Source of the DNA: Poriferisocius sp965200775
Lineage (GTDB): Bacteria; Actinomycetota; Acidimicrobiia; Acidimicrobiales; Bin134
NCBI GenBank assembly: GCA_965200775.1
Contig: OZ241383.1
Coordinates: 2,914,001 to 2,978,000 of the forward strand
Reading direction: 5' to 3'
DNA length: 64,000 nt
Every line of letters begins with the position of its first letter. Positions within the stretch are counted from its first letter, which is position 1. Of the stretch, positions 45,035 through 54,260 are shown piece after piece. Below the pieces are notes generated by a model. The model was not told where the DNA came from, searched no databases, and saw only the letters and a list, made by a program, of their open reading frames with translations. A program made the translations under genes and the position numbers.

Positions 45035-46190
45035 GGAACCCCAGCCGTTGCTGTCGGCCCGGTTCGTGGTGCTGTGCCTGTGCGGGCTGTCCTACTTCAT
45101 GTCGTTGGGGTTGGTGTACCCCGTGCTTCCCGGTTTCGTGGAGAACGAACTGGGGGGAGGGCCGGTGGCGGTGGGGCTGGCCGTCGGCGGGTTCGGCTTG
45201 TCGGCAGCTGTAACCCGCCCCCTGCTCGGCCCGTTGGGCGACTCCAAGGGGCGCCGTTTCGTGGTGGTGTGGGGGTGCCTGCTTGCCGGGCTCGGCATCC
45301 TCGGCAACCTGTGGGTTACCACCGTGGCGGTGGCGGTGCTGTTCCGGCTGCTCACCGGGGTGGGGGAGGCGGCCTTCTTCGTTGGCATTGCCGCCGCTGC
45401 CCAGGACATGGCTCCCGAGCGCCGCCGGGGAGAGGCCACGTCGTACTTCTCCGTCACCGTGTATTCGGGGCTGGCCGCCGGACCGATTGTCGGCGAACAG
45501 TTGGAAGCAGCGGTGGGTGCCGATGCGGTGTGGATTCTGGGTGGGGTGCTGTGCGGGTTGGGCACCTTGCTTGGGGCAATTTCGATGCCGGGCCGTCCCG
45601 AAGGAGCCCACTCGGGGTGGCCGACCTCGTTCATCCACTGGCCTGCGGCTCGACCGGCCTTGCTGCTGGGGCTGGGGTTGCTGGGCTACTCCGGGTTCTT
45701 GTCCTTCATCAAGCTGCACGTGGACGACCTGGGGTTCGCACACTCCGGCGCGGTGTTCGCGTCGTTCGCTGTTTGTGTGATCAGCCTGCGGATTGCGCTG
45801 GCCCGTCTGCCCGACCGCCTCGGACCGCAGCGCACCAGCACCATCTCCTACGTGTTCTCGGCCTCAGGGCTGTGGGTGATCGCCTTCTGGTCGCAGATCA
45901 CCGGGGTGTTCGTCGGCACCGTATTGCTGGCCATGGGCCAGACGTTCCTTTTCCCAGCTTTGTTCGTGATGGCGGTGGAGTCGGCGCCGATCAACCGACG
46001 CAGCCAGGCCATCGGTACGTTCAGTGTGGCCTTCGATCTGGCCGTGGGGTTGGGCGGGCTCATCATGGGCGGCGTGGTGGAGGTGTCTTCGTACTCGATG
46101 GCGTTCTTCGCGGGCGGGTCGTTGTCGCTGGTGGCACTGGTGGTGAGTCGCACGGTGGTGCGGCCCCGGTATCAACCGGCCGCCGTCTGA
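45009..46190 (+). CDS. Major facilitator superfamily transporter
   Basis: A 393-residue membrane protein with about twelve hydrophobic helices. The MFS motif A loop between helices 2 and 3 reads RPLLGPLGDSKGRRFVVVWG, and the second half has a related loop ALARLPDRLGPQR. Such proteins usually export drugs or small metabolites by proton exchange. The start lies inside a tandem repeat array; an alternative start a few codons further in, before LLSARFVVLCLCGLSYFMS, is possible. It ends 123 bases before the initiator tRNA gene. Confidence 0.88.
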   Translation: MSGDNPPVGEPQPLLSARFVVLCLCGLSYFMSLGLVYPVLPGFVENELGGGPVAVGLAVGGFGLSAAVTRPLLGPLGDSKGRRFVVVWGCLLAGLGILGNLWVTTVAVAVLFRLLTGVGEAAFFVGIAAAAQDMAPERRRGEATSYFSVTVYSGLAAGPIVGEQLEAAVGADAVWILGGVLCGLGTLLGAISMPGRPEGAHSGWPTSFIHWPAARPALLLGLGLLGYSGFLSFIKLHVDDLGFAHSGAVFASFAVCVISLRIALARLPDRLGPQRTSTISYVFSASGLWVIAFWSQITGVFVGTVLLAMGQTFLFPALFVMAVESAPINRRSQAIGTFSVAFDLAVGLGGLIMGGVVEVSSYSMAFFAGGSLSLVALVVSRTVVRPRYQPAAV

Positions 46191-46313
46191 GGATCGCTGG
46201 CTGACGCCGGGGCTAGTCCGCCCATCCCCGGCAGCCCACCAAGCGGTTGTGGATTGCCGTAAAAGGCAGGTGACATCGCCGTGGGATGGGGGTAGAGTAA
46301 ACAACCCAATCAA

Positions 46314-46428
<115 letters not shown>

Positions 46429-46595
46429 TGTCGTTCAGGGGCCAAACTTCTAGCGAACGGACCGGCACGGCGCGGCCCTGGACGATCCCGATGGTCCTCT
46501 ACTCACGTCGCGAGGGCTTCCGAGAAACATGATCAAGCCCCGCCGAGCGCCGACTGTAGGATGACCTTGATGCCATTCGTGCCGACGAGACGTTG

Positions 46596-47351
46596 ATGCT
46601 GGAGACTGTCGGGGTCAGGTATCCCCGCGCACCGATCGCGGAGGCAGTTCTGGATGTCCGGGTCGAGGAGCTTGAGCCTGCTTCCCTGTCTCGGATCGGC
46701 ACCTTCGCCGACGTCTCCTACCCCACTCGCGAGGAGAGTGTGCTGTCCAGCGCAGAGATCGAAACCGGCCCGCTGGGTGTGGCGACGAGATCGGTTCAGA
46801 AGATGAACGGGTTCCGGCTCACATCGGAGGGAGACACGCAGATCGTGCAGATGCGCAGCGACGGTTTCACCTTCAGCCGCCTCTCACCGTACGAAGACTG
46901 GAAGGCCTTCTACACAGAGGCACGCCGGCTCTGGCTCGCGTACGTCGACCTCGCCGAGCAGCTCACGCTGAACCGTGCAGCCCTTCGCTACATCAACCAG
47001 ATCCAGGTACCCGCGGGTGATGTGAAGATCGATGACTACCTGAGAACGCGTCCAGAGATCTCGCCCGATATGCCCAGCTCGACATCCGGATTCTTCATGT
47101 CGCTTGACATTCCCTTGCCCGACTTCGACGCAACCGCGAGGATCGTCGAGACAGTCCTCGACGACGACGGCCGAGACAAGGGTCCGCGGCTCGTCCTGGA
47201 CGTTGACGTATACCGTCCGATGGAGCGAATGCAGTTCACCAGCGAATCTGAGATGAACGAACTCGACGCTATGTTCGGCGAACTCCGCAATGCAAAGAAC
47301 CTGGTGTTCGAGGCTTCAATCACTGACAAGTCAAGGGGGCTCTTCCGGTGA
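46596..47351 (+). CDS. TIGR04255-family protein
   Basis: A 251-residue cytoplasmic protein. The opening YPRAPIAEAVLDVRVEEL, the middle FSRLSPYEDWKAFYTEARRLW and LNRAALRYINQIQVP, and a C-terminal helix ending near ASITDKSRGLF are the recurring fields of the sporadically distributed TIGR04255 family. Its function is not established. ATG 46596 is preferred over TTG 46593. The stop overlaps the next small gene (GTGA at 47348-47351). First gene inside the tRNA-bounded island; base usage at third positions looks less GC-biased than in the flanking housekeeping genes. Confidence 0.78.
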   Translation: MLETVGVRYPRAPIAEAVLDVRVEELEPASLSRIGTFADVSYPTREESVLSSAEIETGPLGVATRSVQKMNGFRLTSEGDTQIVQMRSDGFTFSRLSPYEDWKAFYTEARRLWLAYVDLAEQLTLNRAALRYINQIQVPAGDVKIDDYLRTRPEISPDMPSSTSGFFMSLDIPLPDFDATARIVETVLDDDGRDKGPRLVLDVDVYRPMERMQFTSESEMNELDAMFGELRNAKNLVFEASITDKSRGLFR

Positions 47352-47656
47352 CGACGTTGGATTTCCCTATGAATCGCGAAGCGAACCTCCCTAACATTGA
47401 TGACGACAACTTCGTCGTTCTCGGCGAAGCGATGAGGTCGGTCGTGCATCGCGTGATTGAGGCACGGTCACAGTTCGTTGAAGGACTGAGATGCAACTTC
47501 TGGCATGAGGTTGTGGAGAGCGAGTTCCCGGACATCCTCGATGAGGACGTTGTCCGCGCCGTGACGATGGACCCGTCAGTGGTCACCATCGCTGCTCAAT
47601 ACACATCTTCCGCTGCGATGCTGAAGCCGACCCGGCTGCACGAGTTCGAGGACTGA
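47348..47656 (+). CDS. Small partner of the TIGR04255-family protein
   Basis: A 102-residue protein translated from GTG 47348, overlapping the upstream gene by four bases. It is acidic and mostly helical (NFVVLGEAMRSVVHRVIEAR, then an Asp/Glu-rich stretch near residues 58-68) and lacks motifs I recognise. Tight coupling indicates a complex with, or control of, the TIGR04255 protein. It could be an antitoxin-like or accessory subunit; this is inference from gene order. Confidence 0.65.
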   Translation: MTTLDFPMNREANLPNIDDDNFVVLGEAMRSVVHRVIEARSQFVEGLRCNFWHEVVESEFPDILDEDVVRAVTMDPSVVTIAAQYTSSAAMLKPTRLHEFED

Positions 47657-47673
47657 GCCGGGTGATGTGAGAG

Positions 47674-48240
47674 GTGTGGTCAGACGCCCTGCCAGATGAC
47701 GACGACCCCTTGCGTCAAGGGGATCTGCTTCTCGACATCACCATGCCCGATCTACGCCTCCCTCTTCCCCTGTTCGCGGTCGGACAACAGGAAGCGACAA
47801 CCGCGCCCGCTGAGAAGTCCCATGCGATTGTGATATCGCAGTGTTGCGACAACGTCGAGAACGACTATGTGGCGGTTGCGCCGATCGGTCGCCTTGGTGG
47901 TCTCAAGGAGCACCACCTCCACGCGCTATTGAATCCCGAGCCCACGTGGGACGGGGCGTCCTTGTCGGAGTACGTGCTGGAGCATTTCCGGGTGGAGTTA
48001 ATCGAGGGAATCCTCGATGACCCGGGTGAGGGCCGGTTCTTGGTGGCGAAGCTCCACCGGTCTGTGTCTTTCCACGGTGACTGCAGCTCGCTCATCGAAC
48101 ACCGTCGAGCGCGTATGACTGTCGAGGCGCGCCGGTTGTTGCGTATCAAGCTTGGCCTGCTTTGGAGTCGTCCCGAGGAAGGCGATGTCGATGAGCTCAA
48201 TAGGCTCGGGATCCCCCTGGGCTTGTCGGACCCGCGCTGA
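47674..48240 (+). CDS. Hypothetical island protein with SQCCD motif
   Basis: A 188-residue protein starting at GTG 47674, 17 bases after the small partner gene. It has PLRQGDLLLDITMPDLRLP, then SHAIVISQCCDNVENDYVAVAP and a C-terminal helical part. The VISQxCD-then-VAVAP pattern recurs, from memory, in small proteins of defence-type and mobile loci, but I cannot name a family or activity; the two adjacent cysteines could bind metal. Position makes it the third gene of the cassette. A stop codon lies just upstream in frame, so GTG 47674 is the earliest start. Confidence 0.6.
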   Translation: MWSDALPDDDDPLRQGDLLLDITMPDLRLPLPLFAVGQQEATTAPAEKSHAIVISQCCDNVENDYVAVAPIGRLGGLKEHHLHALLNPEPTWDGASLSEYVLEHFRVELIEGILDDPGEGRFLVAKLHRSVSFHGDCSSLIEHRRARMTVEARRLLRIKLGLLWSRPEEGDVDELNRLGIPLGLSDPR

Positions 48241-48247
48241 GCCCGGC

Positions 48248-48496
48248 TCAATCTCCGTACACGGCCGCGCCGAAGGTCGCGGCGGCTTCGGCCTGCATGC
48301 CGGGCATGACGAGCTGATAGAGGGTCATGTTGAAGGCGATGCTGCTGTGGCCGAGGCGCTCGCTCACCACCTTGGGGTGGACGTTCTGCTGGAGCAGGAT
48401 CGTGGCATGGGTGTGGCGCAGGTCGTAGAAGCGTGTTGCGCGATGGAGTTCGGCGCGAAGCGTCTCGTCCGACCGCGGCGACGCTCTCATCGTCAC
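48248..48496 (-). pseudogene. C-terminal stub of a tyrosine recombinase (integrase)
   Basis: The 82 codons encode the end of a phage-type integrase: FYDLRHTHATILLQQNVHPK, then VVSERLGHSS, then the catalytic tyrosine in TLYQLVMPGMQ. The active-site RHxxA and the Tyr are present, but the SAM-like DNA-binding domain and the first catalytic Arg are absent, and nothing upstream on this strand resembles them. It is therefore a remnant of the enzyme that probably inserted the island at the tRNA. Confidence 0.85.
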
Positions 48497-48529
48497 GGGA
48501 CAACACGGCTACGCCAGATACCAGTCGAG

Positions 48530-48730
48530 CGGCGCGATGGTGCTCGACGGCGCAACGCTGCTGGCCGACTCCGTTTGCAGGCGGCGATCCAGAACACCAG
48601 GCAGAGCAAGGGCCGGGCGGTAGCCTGGACGGTCGGGCCCAGGCTTGTACCTGTCCAGGCGTTGGTGAGTGCCCCGGCGGCGACTGACGAACTCGACGCT
48701 TTGTTCGAGAGTGAGGGATCAACAACATGA
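48530..48730 (+). pseudogene. 3' remnant of the gene that preceded the DUF262 gene
   Basis: An open frame ends with LVSAPAATDELDALFESEGSTT and a TGA at 48728-48730 that overlaps the ATG of the DUF262 gene. This looks like the acidic C-terminus of a larger protein, such as a restriction-modification subunit, whose body has been lost. The left limit is arbitrary because the upstream sequence gives no recognisable protein. Confidence 0.35.
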
Positions 48731-50703
48731 TGAAGATCGGATTCCTGCTCGACAGCATCGACCACGGCACTGTCGTGCTGCCCGAGTTCCAGCGCGGGTA
48801 TGTGTGGTCACGAGAACAGGTCAAGGGGCTGATCCAGTCCCTCTACCAGCGGTTCCCCGTGGGTGCACTCCTGATCTGGAACACCCGCGCCGACGTCACC
48901 GAACTACGCGGGTCGTCGGCCTCGGGATCTGACAACGTCAAGCTGCTCCTCGACGGGCAGCAGCGAGTCACCAGCCTCTACGGCGTGGTGCGGGGTGAGC
49001 CGCCTCAGTTCTTCGAGGATCCCGAACGGGCCAAGGCCTTCACCGGGCTCTACTTCCATCTCGAACGCGAGTCCTTCGAGTTCTACGCCAAGACCAGGAT
49101 GGCTGACGATCCCCTCTGGATCTCCGTCACCGACTTGATGATTCACGGGCCCGAAGAGATCACCTCGCGTCTGAGCCAGATCGACGGCATAGAGACCATC
49201 GACCTCGTCCGCTTCGTCAATCGAGCTCAGACGCTCTACGGAATCCGCGACATCTAGCTACACGACGAGAACATCAGTGGGGAGGACAAGACCGTCGATG
49301 TCGTCGTGGACATCTTCAACCGTGTGAACAGCGGCGGCACGAAACTCTCCAAGGGCGATCTCGCGCTCGCCCGCATCTGCGCCATCCGACCAGCCGCTCG
49401 CGAAGAGCTACGGGACATCGTCGAGCGTTGGCACGGTGCTGGGTTCGACTTCACGCTCGACTGGTTCCTTCGGTGTGTGAACGTCGTGGCCACCGGCGAG
49501 GCCCGATTCGAGGCGATGAAGAACCTCTCTGCGGAAGACTTCGGGGTTGCCGTCAAAAAGGCCGAGCACTCCATCGACTTCTTGCTCAACCTCGTGTCCA
49601 CGCGCCTAGGACTCGACCACGACCGCGTGCTGCTCGGTCGGTACGGATTCCCGGCCTTGGTCAAGTTCACGGTCGACGCTGGCGGCTCGGTCAAGGACAC
49701 CTCAACCCAGAACAGGTTGCTGTACTGGTATGTCCATCGAGGCATGTGGGGCCGATACTCCAGCTCCACAGAGTCCACCCTCGACCGGGATCTCGCTGCG
49801 CTGGAAGAACGAGGCCTCGACGGTCTCATTGCCGAACTCGAGCTATCACGCGGGACACTCCAAGTACGGCCCGACGACTTCGACACCCAGACCATCGGCA
49901 GCCGCTTCTACCCCGTTCTCTACATGCTCACGCGGGTCAACGACGCCAAGGACTTCTGTACCGGACTTCCTCTGTCAAAGCACCTCCTCGGGAAGGGATC
50001 GAACCTCGAAGTCCACCACGTCTTCCCCAAAGCGGTCCTCTACGAGGCTGACTTCACACGACGCCAAGTGAACGCGGTCGCGAACTTCGCGTTCTTGACC
50101 GGCTCCAGCAACCGCACCCTCGGCAAGCGGCCCCCGATGGACTATTTCGCCGAGGTGGCCGCCAACCACGACGGCGCCCTGACGAGCCAATGGGTCCCGG
50201 AAGACACTGCACTTCGATCGACCGACCGCTACCTCGACTTCCTTGCCGCACGCCGGGGTCTTCTCGCCGAGGCAGCGAACGCCTTGCTCGAAGGCCTTCA
50301 CGAAGGCGAGCTGACCAAGGCCGAGGTGGTCGGCGTGGGCGGCGCCGGGGTGTCCGATGAACCCGACGACGTGTTGCGCGCGCTCAGCAACTGGTGTGCA
50401 GACCTCGGTCTCGCACGGCCCGACATCTCTGGTGAGATCGTCGACGAAGAAACCGGCGAGCCGCTCGTCTACCCGGATGCCGCCTGGCCCGAAGGGATGC
50501 AGCGCGGACTCGTCGAGAAGATCGCTCTCCTCCTAGAACGCGACGAAGAAGCGGAATCCCGGCTTGGCGAGCTCGGCTACCGCTTCTTCACCTCCCGCCA
50601 ATCTCTCGAGCACTACGTCGAGGAGCTCCTGAACATCGACCTCGACGGCGACGGCGTGATCGGCCCCGTTGGCCTGGATGACGACTCAGCCGGCGGTGGG
50701 TAA
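48727..50703 (+). pseudogene. DUF262/HNH (GmrSD-like) protein interrupted by an amber codon
   Basis: A single frame of 659 codons with one stop, TAG 49255-49257. The N-terminal DUF262 (ParB-like NTPase) domain has LPEFQRGYVWSREQV and LLLDGQQRVTSLYG. After the stop (GIRDI-stop-LHDENISG) the frame continues with IFNRVNSGGTKLSKGDLALA and a C-terminal HNH nuclease region, LEVHHVFPKAVL then ANFAFLTGSSNRTLGK. GmrSD-type proteins cut modified phage DNA, so this is a defence-type gene. The second half alone could start internally but lacks the NTPase motifs. It lies inside the tRNA-bounded island. Confidence 0.82.
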
Positions 50704-50884
50704 GGGAGAAATCGTTCATCCATGGCCACGCACCGTGGCTGACGGCCGAGCTGGTCACTAGGCCGCCATCTGTCATCGATCTACCGAGACAGCTGCAAAC
50801 AGCGGGGAACAGGGGGAGAAATGGGGAGGGCAAAATAGCCGCTGAGCTGGGGAAACACTGCTGACCTGCGCGAACGGGGTGCGT

Positions 50885-50977
<93 letters not shown>

Positions 50978-51023
50978 CATGTGTTACGAGCGAGGTTTCC
51001 GTAACCACCGCCCTCTTAGCCGG

Positions 51024-51761
51024 CTAGTCGCGGGTTCGTATGAGGGAGAAGCTGAAGTGGCCTTCGATGAAGAACGTGGTTGATTCCATGACCGGCTTGT
51101 CTTCTTTGTCACGGTGGGTTTGGTCGAGGCGGAGAAAGGCTGCTGCTAGGTCTGTGCCCCAGGCGGTGCCGGCTCCGGTTTCGACGTGTAGGTCGGTGTG
51201 GGCTGTTGTGACGGTCACGCCAAAGTCCTTGAGAAGCGCGAACATCGATCCCTTGACGTTGCGGATGTCGAACGAATCGCCAAGCAGGTCTCTTGGGATG
51301 GCGTCGTAGGAGTAGGCGAAGACTTCGCCATCGACGAGGAGAGAGCGTTCGGTTGCCAGGACCTCGGCACCGGCGTCGAGCTCCAGGCGGAGGTTCTCGT
51401 TCTCGGTTGCGGCCCGGATTGCGACTGATCGAAACTCCATGGTTGGTTCGAGTCCGTGGCGTTTGATGGTTTCGGAGAGGGAGTCGAGCCTGCGTAGATC
51501 GGCCGTTACGTCAGCGGTCGCGGCTGCGCGTACGTAGGTTCCGCTCCCGCGTTTCGCGGCGATTAGGCCTTGCCCGTCGAGGATTCTCAGTGCCGTTCGT
51601 ATCGTTGCTCTCGAGGCCTCGTATTGCTCGGAGAGGGTCTGTTCGGTGGGCATTTTCTGCCCTGGTTCCCATTCACCGGACCTGAGGCGGCTGTGTAGGT
51701 TGGCTGCGATCCAGTCGGCTCGTGTTCGGAACTTCTCTTGGTCGATCCGCTGGCTCGTCAC
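51024..51761 (-). CDS. GntR-family (HutC/UTRA) transcriptional regulator
   Basis: A 245-residue repressor. The N-terminal winged helix reads IAANLHSRLRSGEWEPGQK, MPTEQTLSEQYEASRATIR and LIAAKRGSGTYV. The C-terminal UTRA domain (residues 80-240) carries VLATERSLLVDGEVFAYSY, which binds an effector such as a sugar phosphate. It lies 48 bases behind the nucleoside hydrolase gene on the same strand and is expected to control that gene and the divergent mtn operon through the paired palindromes at 52806 and 52985. Confidence 0.9.
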   Translation of the reverse strand: MTSQRIDQEKFRTRADWIAANLHSRLRSGEWEPGQKMPTEQTLSEQYEASRATIRTALRILDGQGLIAAKRGSGTYVRAAATADVTADLRRLDSLSETIKRHGLEPTMEFRSVAIRAATENENLRLELDAGAEVLATERSLLVDGEVFAYSYDAIPRDLLGDSFDIRNVKGSMFALLKDFGVTVTTAHTDLHVETGAGTAWGTDLAAAFLRLDQTHRDKEDKPVMESTTFFIEGHFSFSLIRTRD

Positions 51762-51809
51762 GTCATTGTTTCGCTGACTTTGGGTGTGATGTTTCAGGGT
51801 GGGCTCGGG

Positions 51810-52769
51810 CTAGCCGTTGCGAGGCATGGGCCCGGTCAGCTTCTCGAGGAACGCGTTTACGAACCTGTCGGCATCGACAGCAGTGACGATCTCGACATCG
51901 GGTCGTTCGTCGAAGCGCCCTCCGGCTCGCCGGTCGTTGAGGCCGAGTCCACGGAACCCGAGATCCGATGGGACGAGGTCGACGGGCCGACGGGTGGATG
52001 ATTGGATCAGCGTCGGGTCGAGAAGCACCGCTGCCGCCAGTGGGTCCCACAGTGTGGCGATGCGGCGCTGGACGAAGATCTTTTCGTGGAAGTCCAGATA
52101 CTGCTGGAGCATCTTCCAAACGAACTCGGAGTGGGGCTGTGTGGCGTTGGACAGTTCGGGCAGCCTGGTCTCGTCCAGAACGAGGTACGGCTCGAGGTTC
52201 ATCCCGATCTGGATGTAGTTGCCGGGCGTCCGGTACACGATGTCGGAGGCTTCCGGGTCGTAGTCGACGTTGGGGTCCTCGGTCAGCGAGCCCCAGTGCA
52301 GCGTCTCGTATCCCGATCCGCCCATGATCACCACCGACTTGTATCGGGTGAAGACCTCAGGATCGGCGGTGGCAGCAAGGGCGAGATTGGTAAGGGGACC
52401 CGTGGCTAGTAGATGCAGTTCCCCGGGTGACTCACGGCTCAGCCGCAGGATCTGGTCGGCCGCCGATTCGCCGGTGATCGTGCCCTCCGGAGGTGAGTAC
52501 ATGTTGCCGATCCCGTCCGTGCCATGGACGACCCAACCAGTCCGCAGCGGCTGATTCAACGGCTCGGTCGCCCCTTGGGCCACGGGGACATCAGGTCGGC
52601 CGCAGAGTTCAAGCACACTCAGTCCGTTGAGCGCGCCGCGTTGGGCGTCGATGTTGCCGTGGATGCTGCCCAAGGCCTCGATCTCCACGTCGTCGTGGGC
52701 GGCGAGGAACATGATTGCCAGTGCGTCGTCGATCCCCACGTCCATGTCAAGCACTACTCGTGTAGTCAT
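51810..52769 (-). CDS. Inosine-uridine-type nucleoside hydrolase
   Basis: A 319-residue hydrolase of the IUNH family, which splits N-ribosides to ribose and base. The calcium-binding motif is VVLDMDVGIDDALAIMFLA (usual form DTDPGIDDA, here DMDVGIDDA), supported by LHLLATGPLTNLALA and VVIMGG. ATG 52769 sits eight bases after the perfect aaaaggagagg site; the frame extends 7 codons further but without such a site. Being divergent from mtnK/mtnA, it may release 5-methylthioribose or 5-deoxyribose from its adenosine nucleoside, replacing the usual MtnN. That role is inference. Confidence 0.88.
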   Translation of the reverse strand: MTTRVVLDMDVGIDDALAIMFLAAHDDVEIEALGSIHGNIDAQRGALNGLSVLELCGRPDVPVAQGATEPLNQPLRTGWVVHGTDGIGNMYSPPEGTITGESAADQILRLSRESPGELHLLATGPLTNLALAATADPEVFTRYKSVVIMGGSGYETLHWGSLTEDPNVDYDPEASDIVYRTPGNYIQIGMNLEPYLVLDETRLPELSNATQPHSEFVWKMLQQYLDFHEKIFVQRRIATLWDPLAAAVLLDPTLIQSSTRRPVDLVPSDLGFRGLGLNDRRAGGRFDERPDVEIVTAVDADRFVNAFLEKLTGPMPRNG

Positions 52770-52805
52770 TGAGGGCCTCTCCTTTTTCATCTAGAGAGTC
52801 AGTAC

Positions 52806-52816
52806 TTGTCTGACAA
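52806..52816. promoter_or_regulatory. Palindromic operator, copy 1 (before nucleoside hydrolase)
   Basis: TTGTCTGACAA is an exact 11-base palindrome around a central T, with the GT-NNN-AC core typical of GntR-family sites. It lies 36 bases upstream of the nucleoside hydrolase ATG. The longer string GTCTGACAATTT is shared with copy 2. Confidence 0.65.
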
Positions 52817-52984
52817 TTTATGGTTGCACCGTATTGGCTGTCAACAAGCCTCGCAGCTGTTGAACATGGACAGTTAAACATGGAAAACAGGGACCAAAAT
52901 GGTACCTTGCTGTACACGATGCTGTGCATGAACAGACCATTCAGGGTGGTTGGCGCTAACGGCAGCATTGGCATAGTGTCGGAT

Positions 52985-52995
52985 GTGTCTGACAA
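52985..52995. promoter_or_regulatory. Palindromic operator, copy 2 (before mtnK)
   Basis: GTGTCTGACAA matches copy 1 at ten of eleven bases and continues with the same TTT. It lies 26 bases upstream of the mtnK ATG, in mirror position to copy 1. Together they suggest that the GntR regulator controls both divergent transcripts. Confidence 0.62.
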
Positions 52996-53021
52996 TTTGG
53001 CTCAGCGAAGAGGGCGCGAGG

Positions 53022-54260
53022 ATGGGAGTTGAGTACGAGATTCTGACGCCGGCCACGGTTGCGGCATACATCAACTCAAACTCGGAGTTGGCGGGGCTCG
53101 TGGACACGAGCTCGCTGGAGGTGGCCGAGGTAGGCGACGGAAACCGGAACTTGGTCTTCCTGTGCCGCGACAAGGATGGGCGGGGCCTGTGCCTCAAGCA
53201 GTCGCTGCCGTACCTGCGGCTGGTGGGTGAGTCATGGCCGCTCAGCCCAGGGCGCATCATCTGCGAAGCTCGAGGCTTGCGGGCTGCCGGCCGAGTTGTC
53301 CCCGACCTAGTGCCGGAGGTCTACGCGCTGGATCGAAGCCGGTTCATAGTCGTTATGGAGAACCTCGATGGATATGAAATCTGGCGAGGCAGGCTCAACG
53401 AAGGCCGTGTTCATGCTGGTGTGGGCGCCCATCTCGGCCGCTACGTGGCCAACGTCGCGTTTTCCACCTCGCTGTTCGCTGTCGGAGCCGAAGAATCGAA
53501 GGCACTCACGGCGGAGTCGGTCAACCCCGATCTTTGCAAGATCACCGAGGACCTGGTGTTCACCGAACCGTACGTCGACCACGAAAACAACAGTTTCCCC
53601 GAGTCATTGTCGTACGAGGTGGCCACCCTCCGTAATGACGACCAGCTCGTTTCCCAGGTTGGCATCTTGAAACACCAGTTCATGACACACGCCGAAGCCC
53701 TGATCCACGGCGACTTGCACACGGGCTCGGTGATGGTGAGAGACGTCGATGGTGCCGGGCAGTGTCGGGTTATTGATCCGGAGTTCTGCTTCTACGGACC
53801 GGTTGGATTCGATCTTGGAGCCTTGTTCGGCAACTATCTGGCCGCGCGTACGAGGGCCGCCGTTCTCGGCCGCTCGGCGGAGTTCCAGAGCTGGCTGTCC
53901 GGTCTCGTCTGTGAAACCTGGCGGACGTTTGAGAGCGAGATGCTTAGGCTGTGGCCGACACGGATGGATCGAACTTGGACCGACGCGCTATTGACCACCT
54001 GGCTGGCCAAGATCAAGGCGGACAGCGTCGGGTACGGCGGCTGCAAGGCGATCCGACGGATCATCGGTCTCGCCAAAGTCTCCGATATCGAGATTCTGTC
54101 GCCCGATCAGCACCGTCTGGCTTCCACGATTGTGTTGCGAACCGCCCGGCGCTGGATCCTTGAGCGGGCCGAGGTCACCCACATCGGCCAGCTCGACGCT
54201 TTGTTCGAGGAGACCGCGGCGGAGGTGCTCCAGCAGGATGGGCAGGGGGTGAGCGCGTGA
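53022..54260 (+). CDS. mtnK: S-methyl-5-thioribose kinase-like protein
   Basis: Phosphorylates 5-methylthioribose (or a related 5-modified ribose) at C1 with ATP. The 412-residue protein has the aminoglycoside-phosphotransferase-like core: KQSLPYLRLVGESWPLSPGR, the catalytic loop ALIHGDLHTGSVMV and the metal motif VIDPEFCFYGPVGFDLG, all of which are the MtnK versions. ATG 53022 is used; the 13 codons before it overlap the operator. The stop overlaps the GTG of mtnA (GTGA). The product feeds the isomerase directly downstream. Confidence 0.92.
   Translation: MGVEYEILTPATVAAYINSNSELAGLVDTSSLEVAEVGDGNRNLVFLCRDKDGRGLCLKQSLPYLRLVGESWPLSPGRIICEARGLRAAGRVVPDLVPEVYALDRSRFIVVMENLDGYEIWRGRLNEGRVHAGVGAHLGRYVANVAFSTSLFAVGAEESKALTAESVNPDLCKITEDLVFTEPYVDHENNSFPESLSYEVATLRNDDQLVSQVGILKHQFMTHAEALIHGDLHTGSVMVRDVDGAGQCRVIDPEFCFYGPVGFDLGALFGNYLAARTRAAVLGRSAEFQSWLSGLVCETWRTFESEMLRLWPTRMDRTWTDALLTTWLAKIKADSVGYGGCKAIRRIIGLAKVSDIEILSPDQHRLASTIVLRTARRWILERAEVTHIGQLDALFEETAAEVLQQDGQGVSA

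Noticed and set aside
48690..48714. An 18-base string shared with mtnK (near 54190), suggesting a recombination scar
   Set aside because: Both copies encode LDALFE near protein C-termini with similar codon choice; the flanks do not match, so chance is sufficient.
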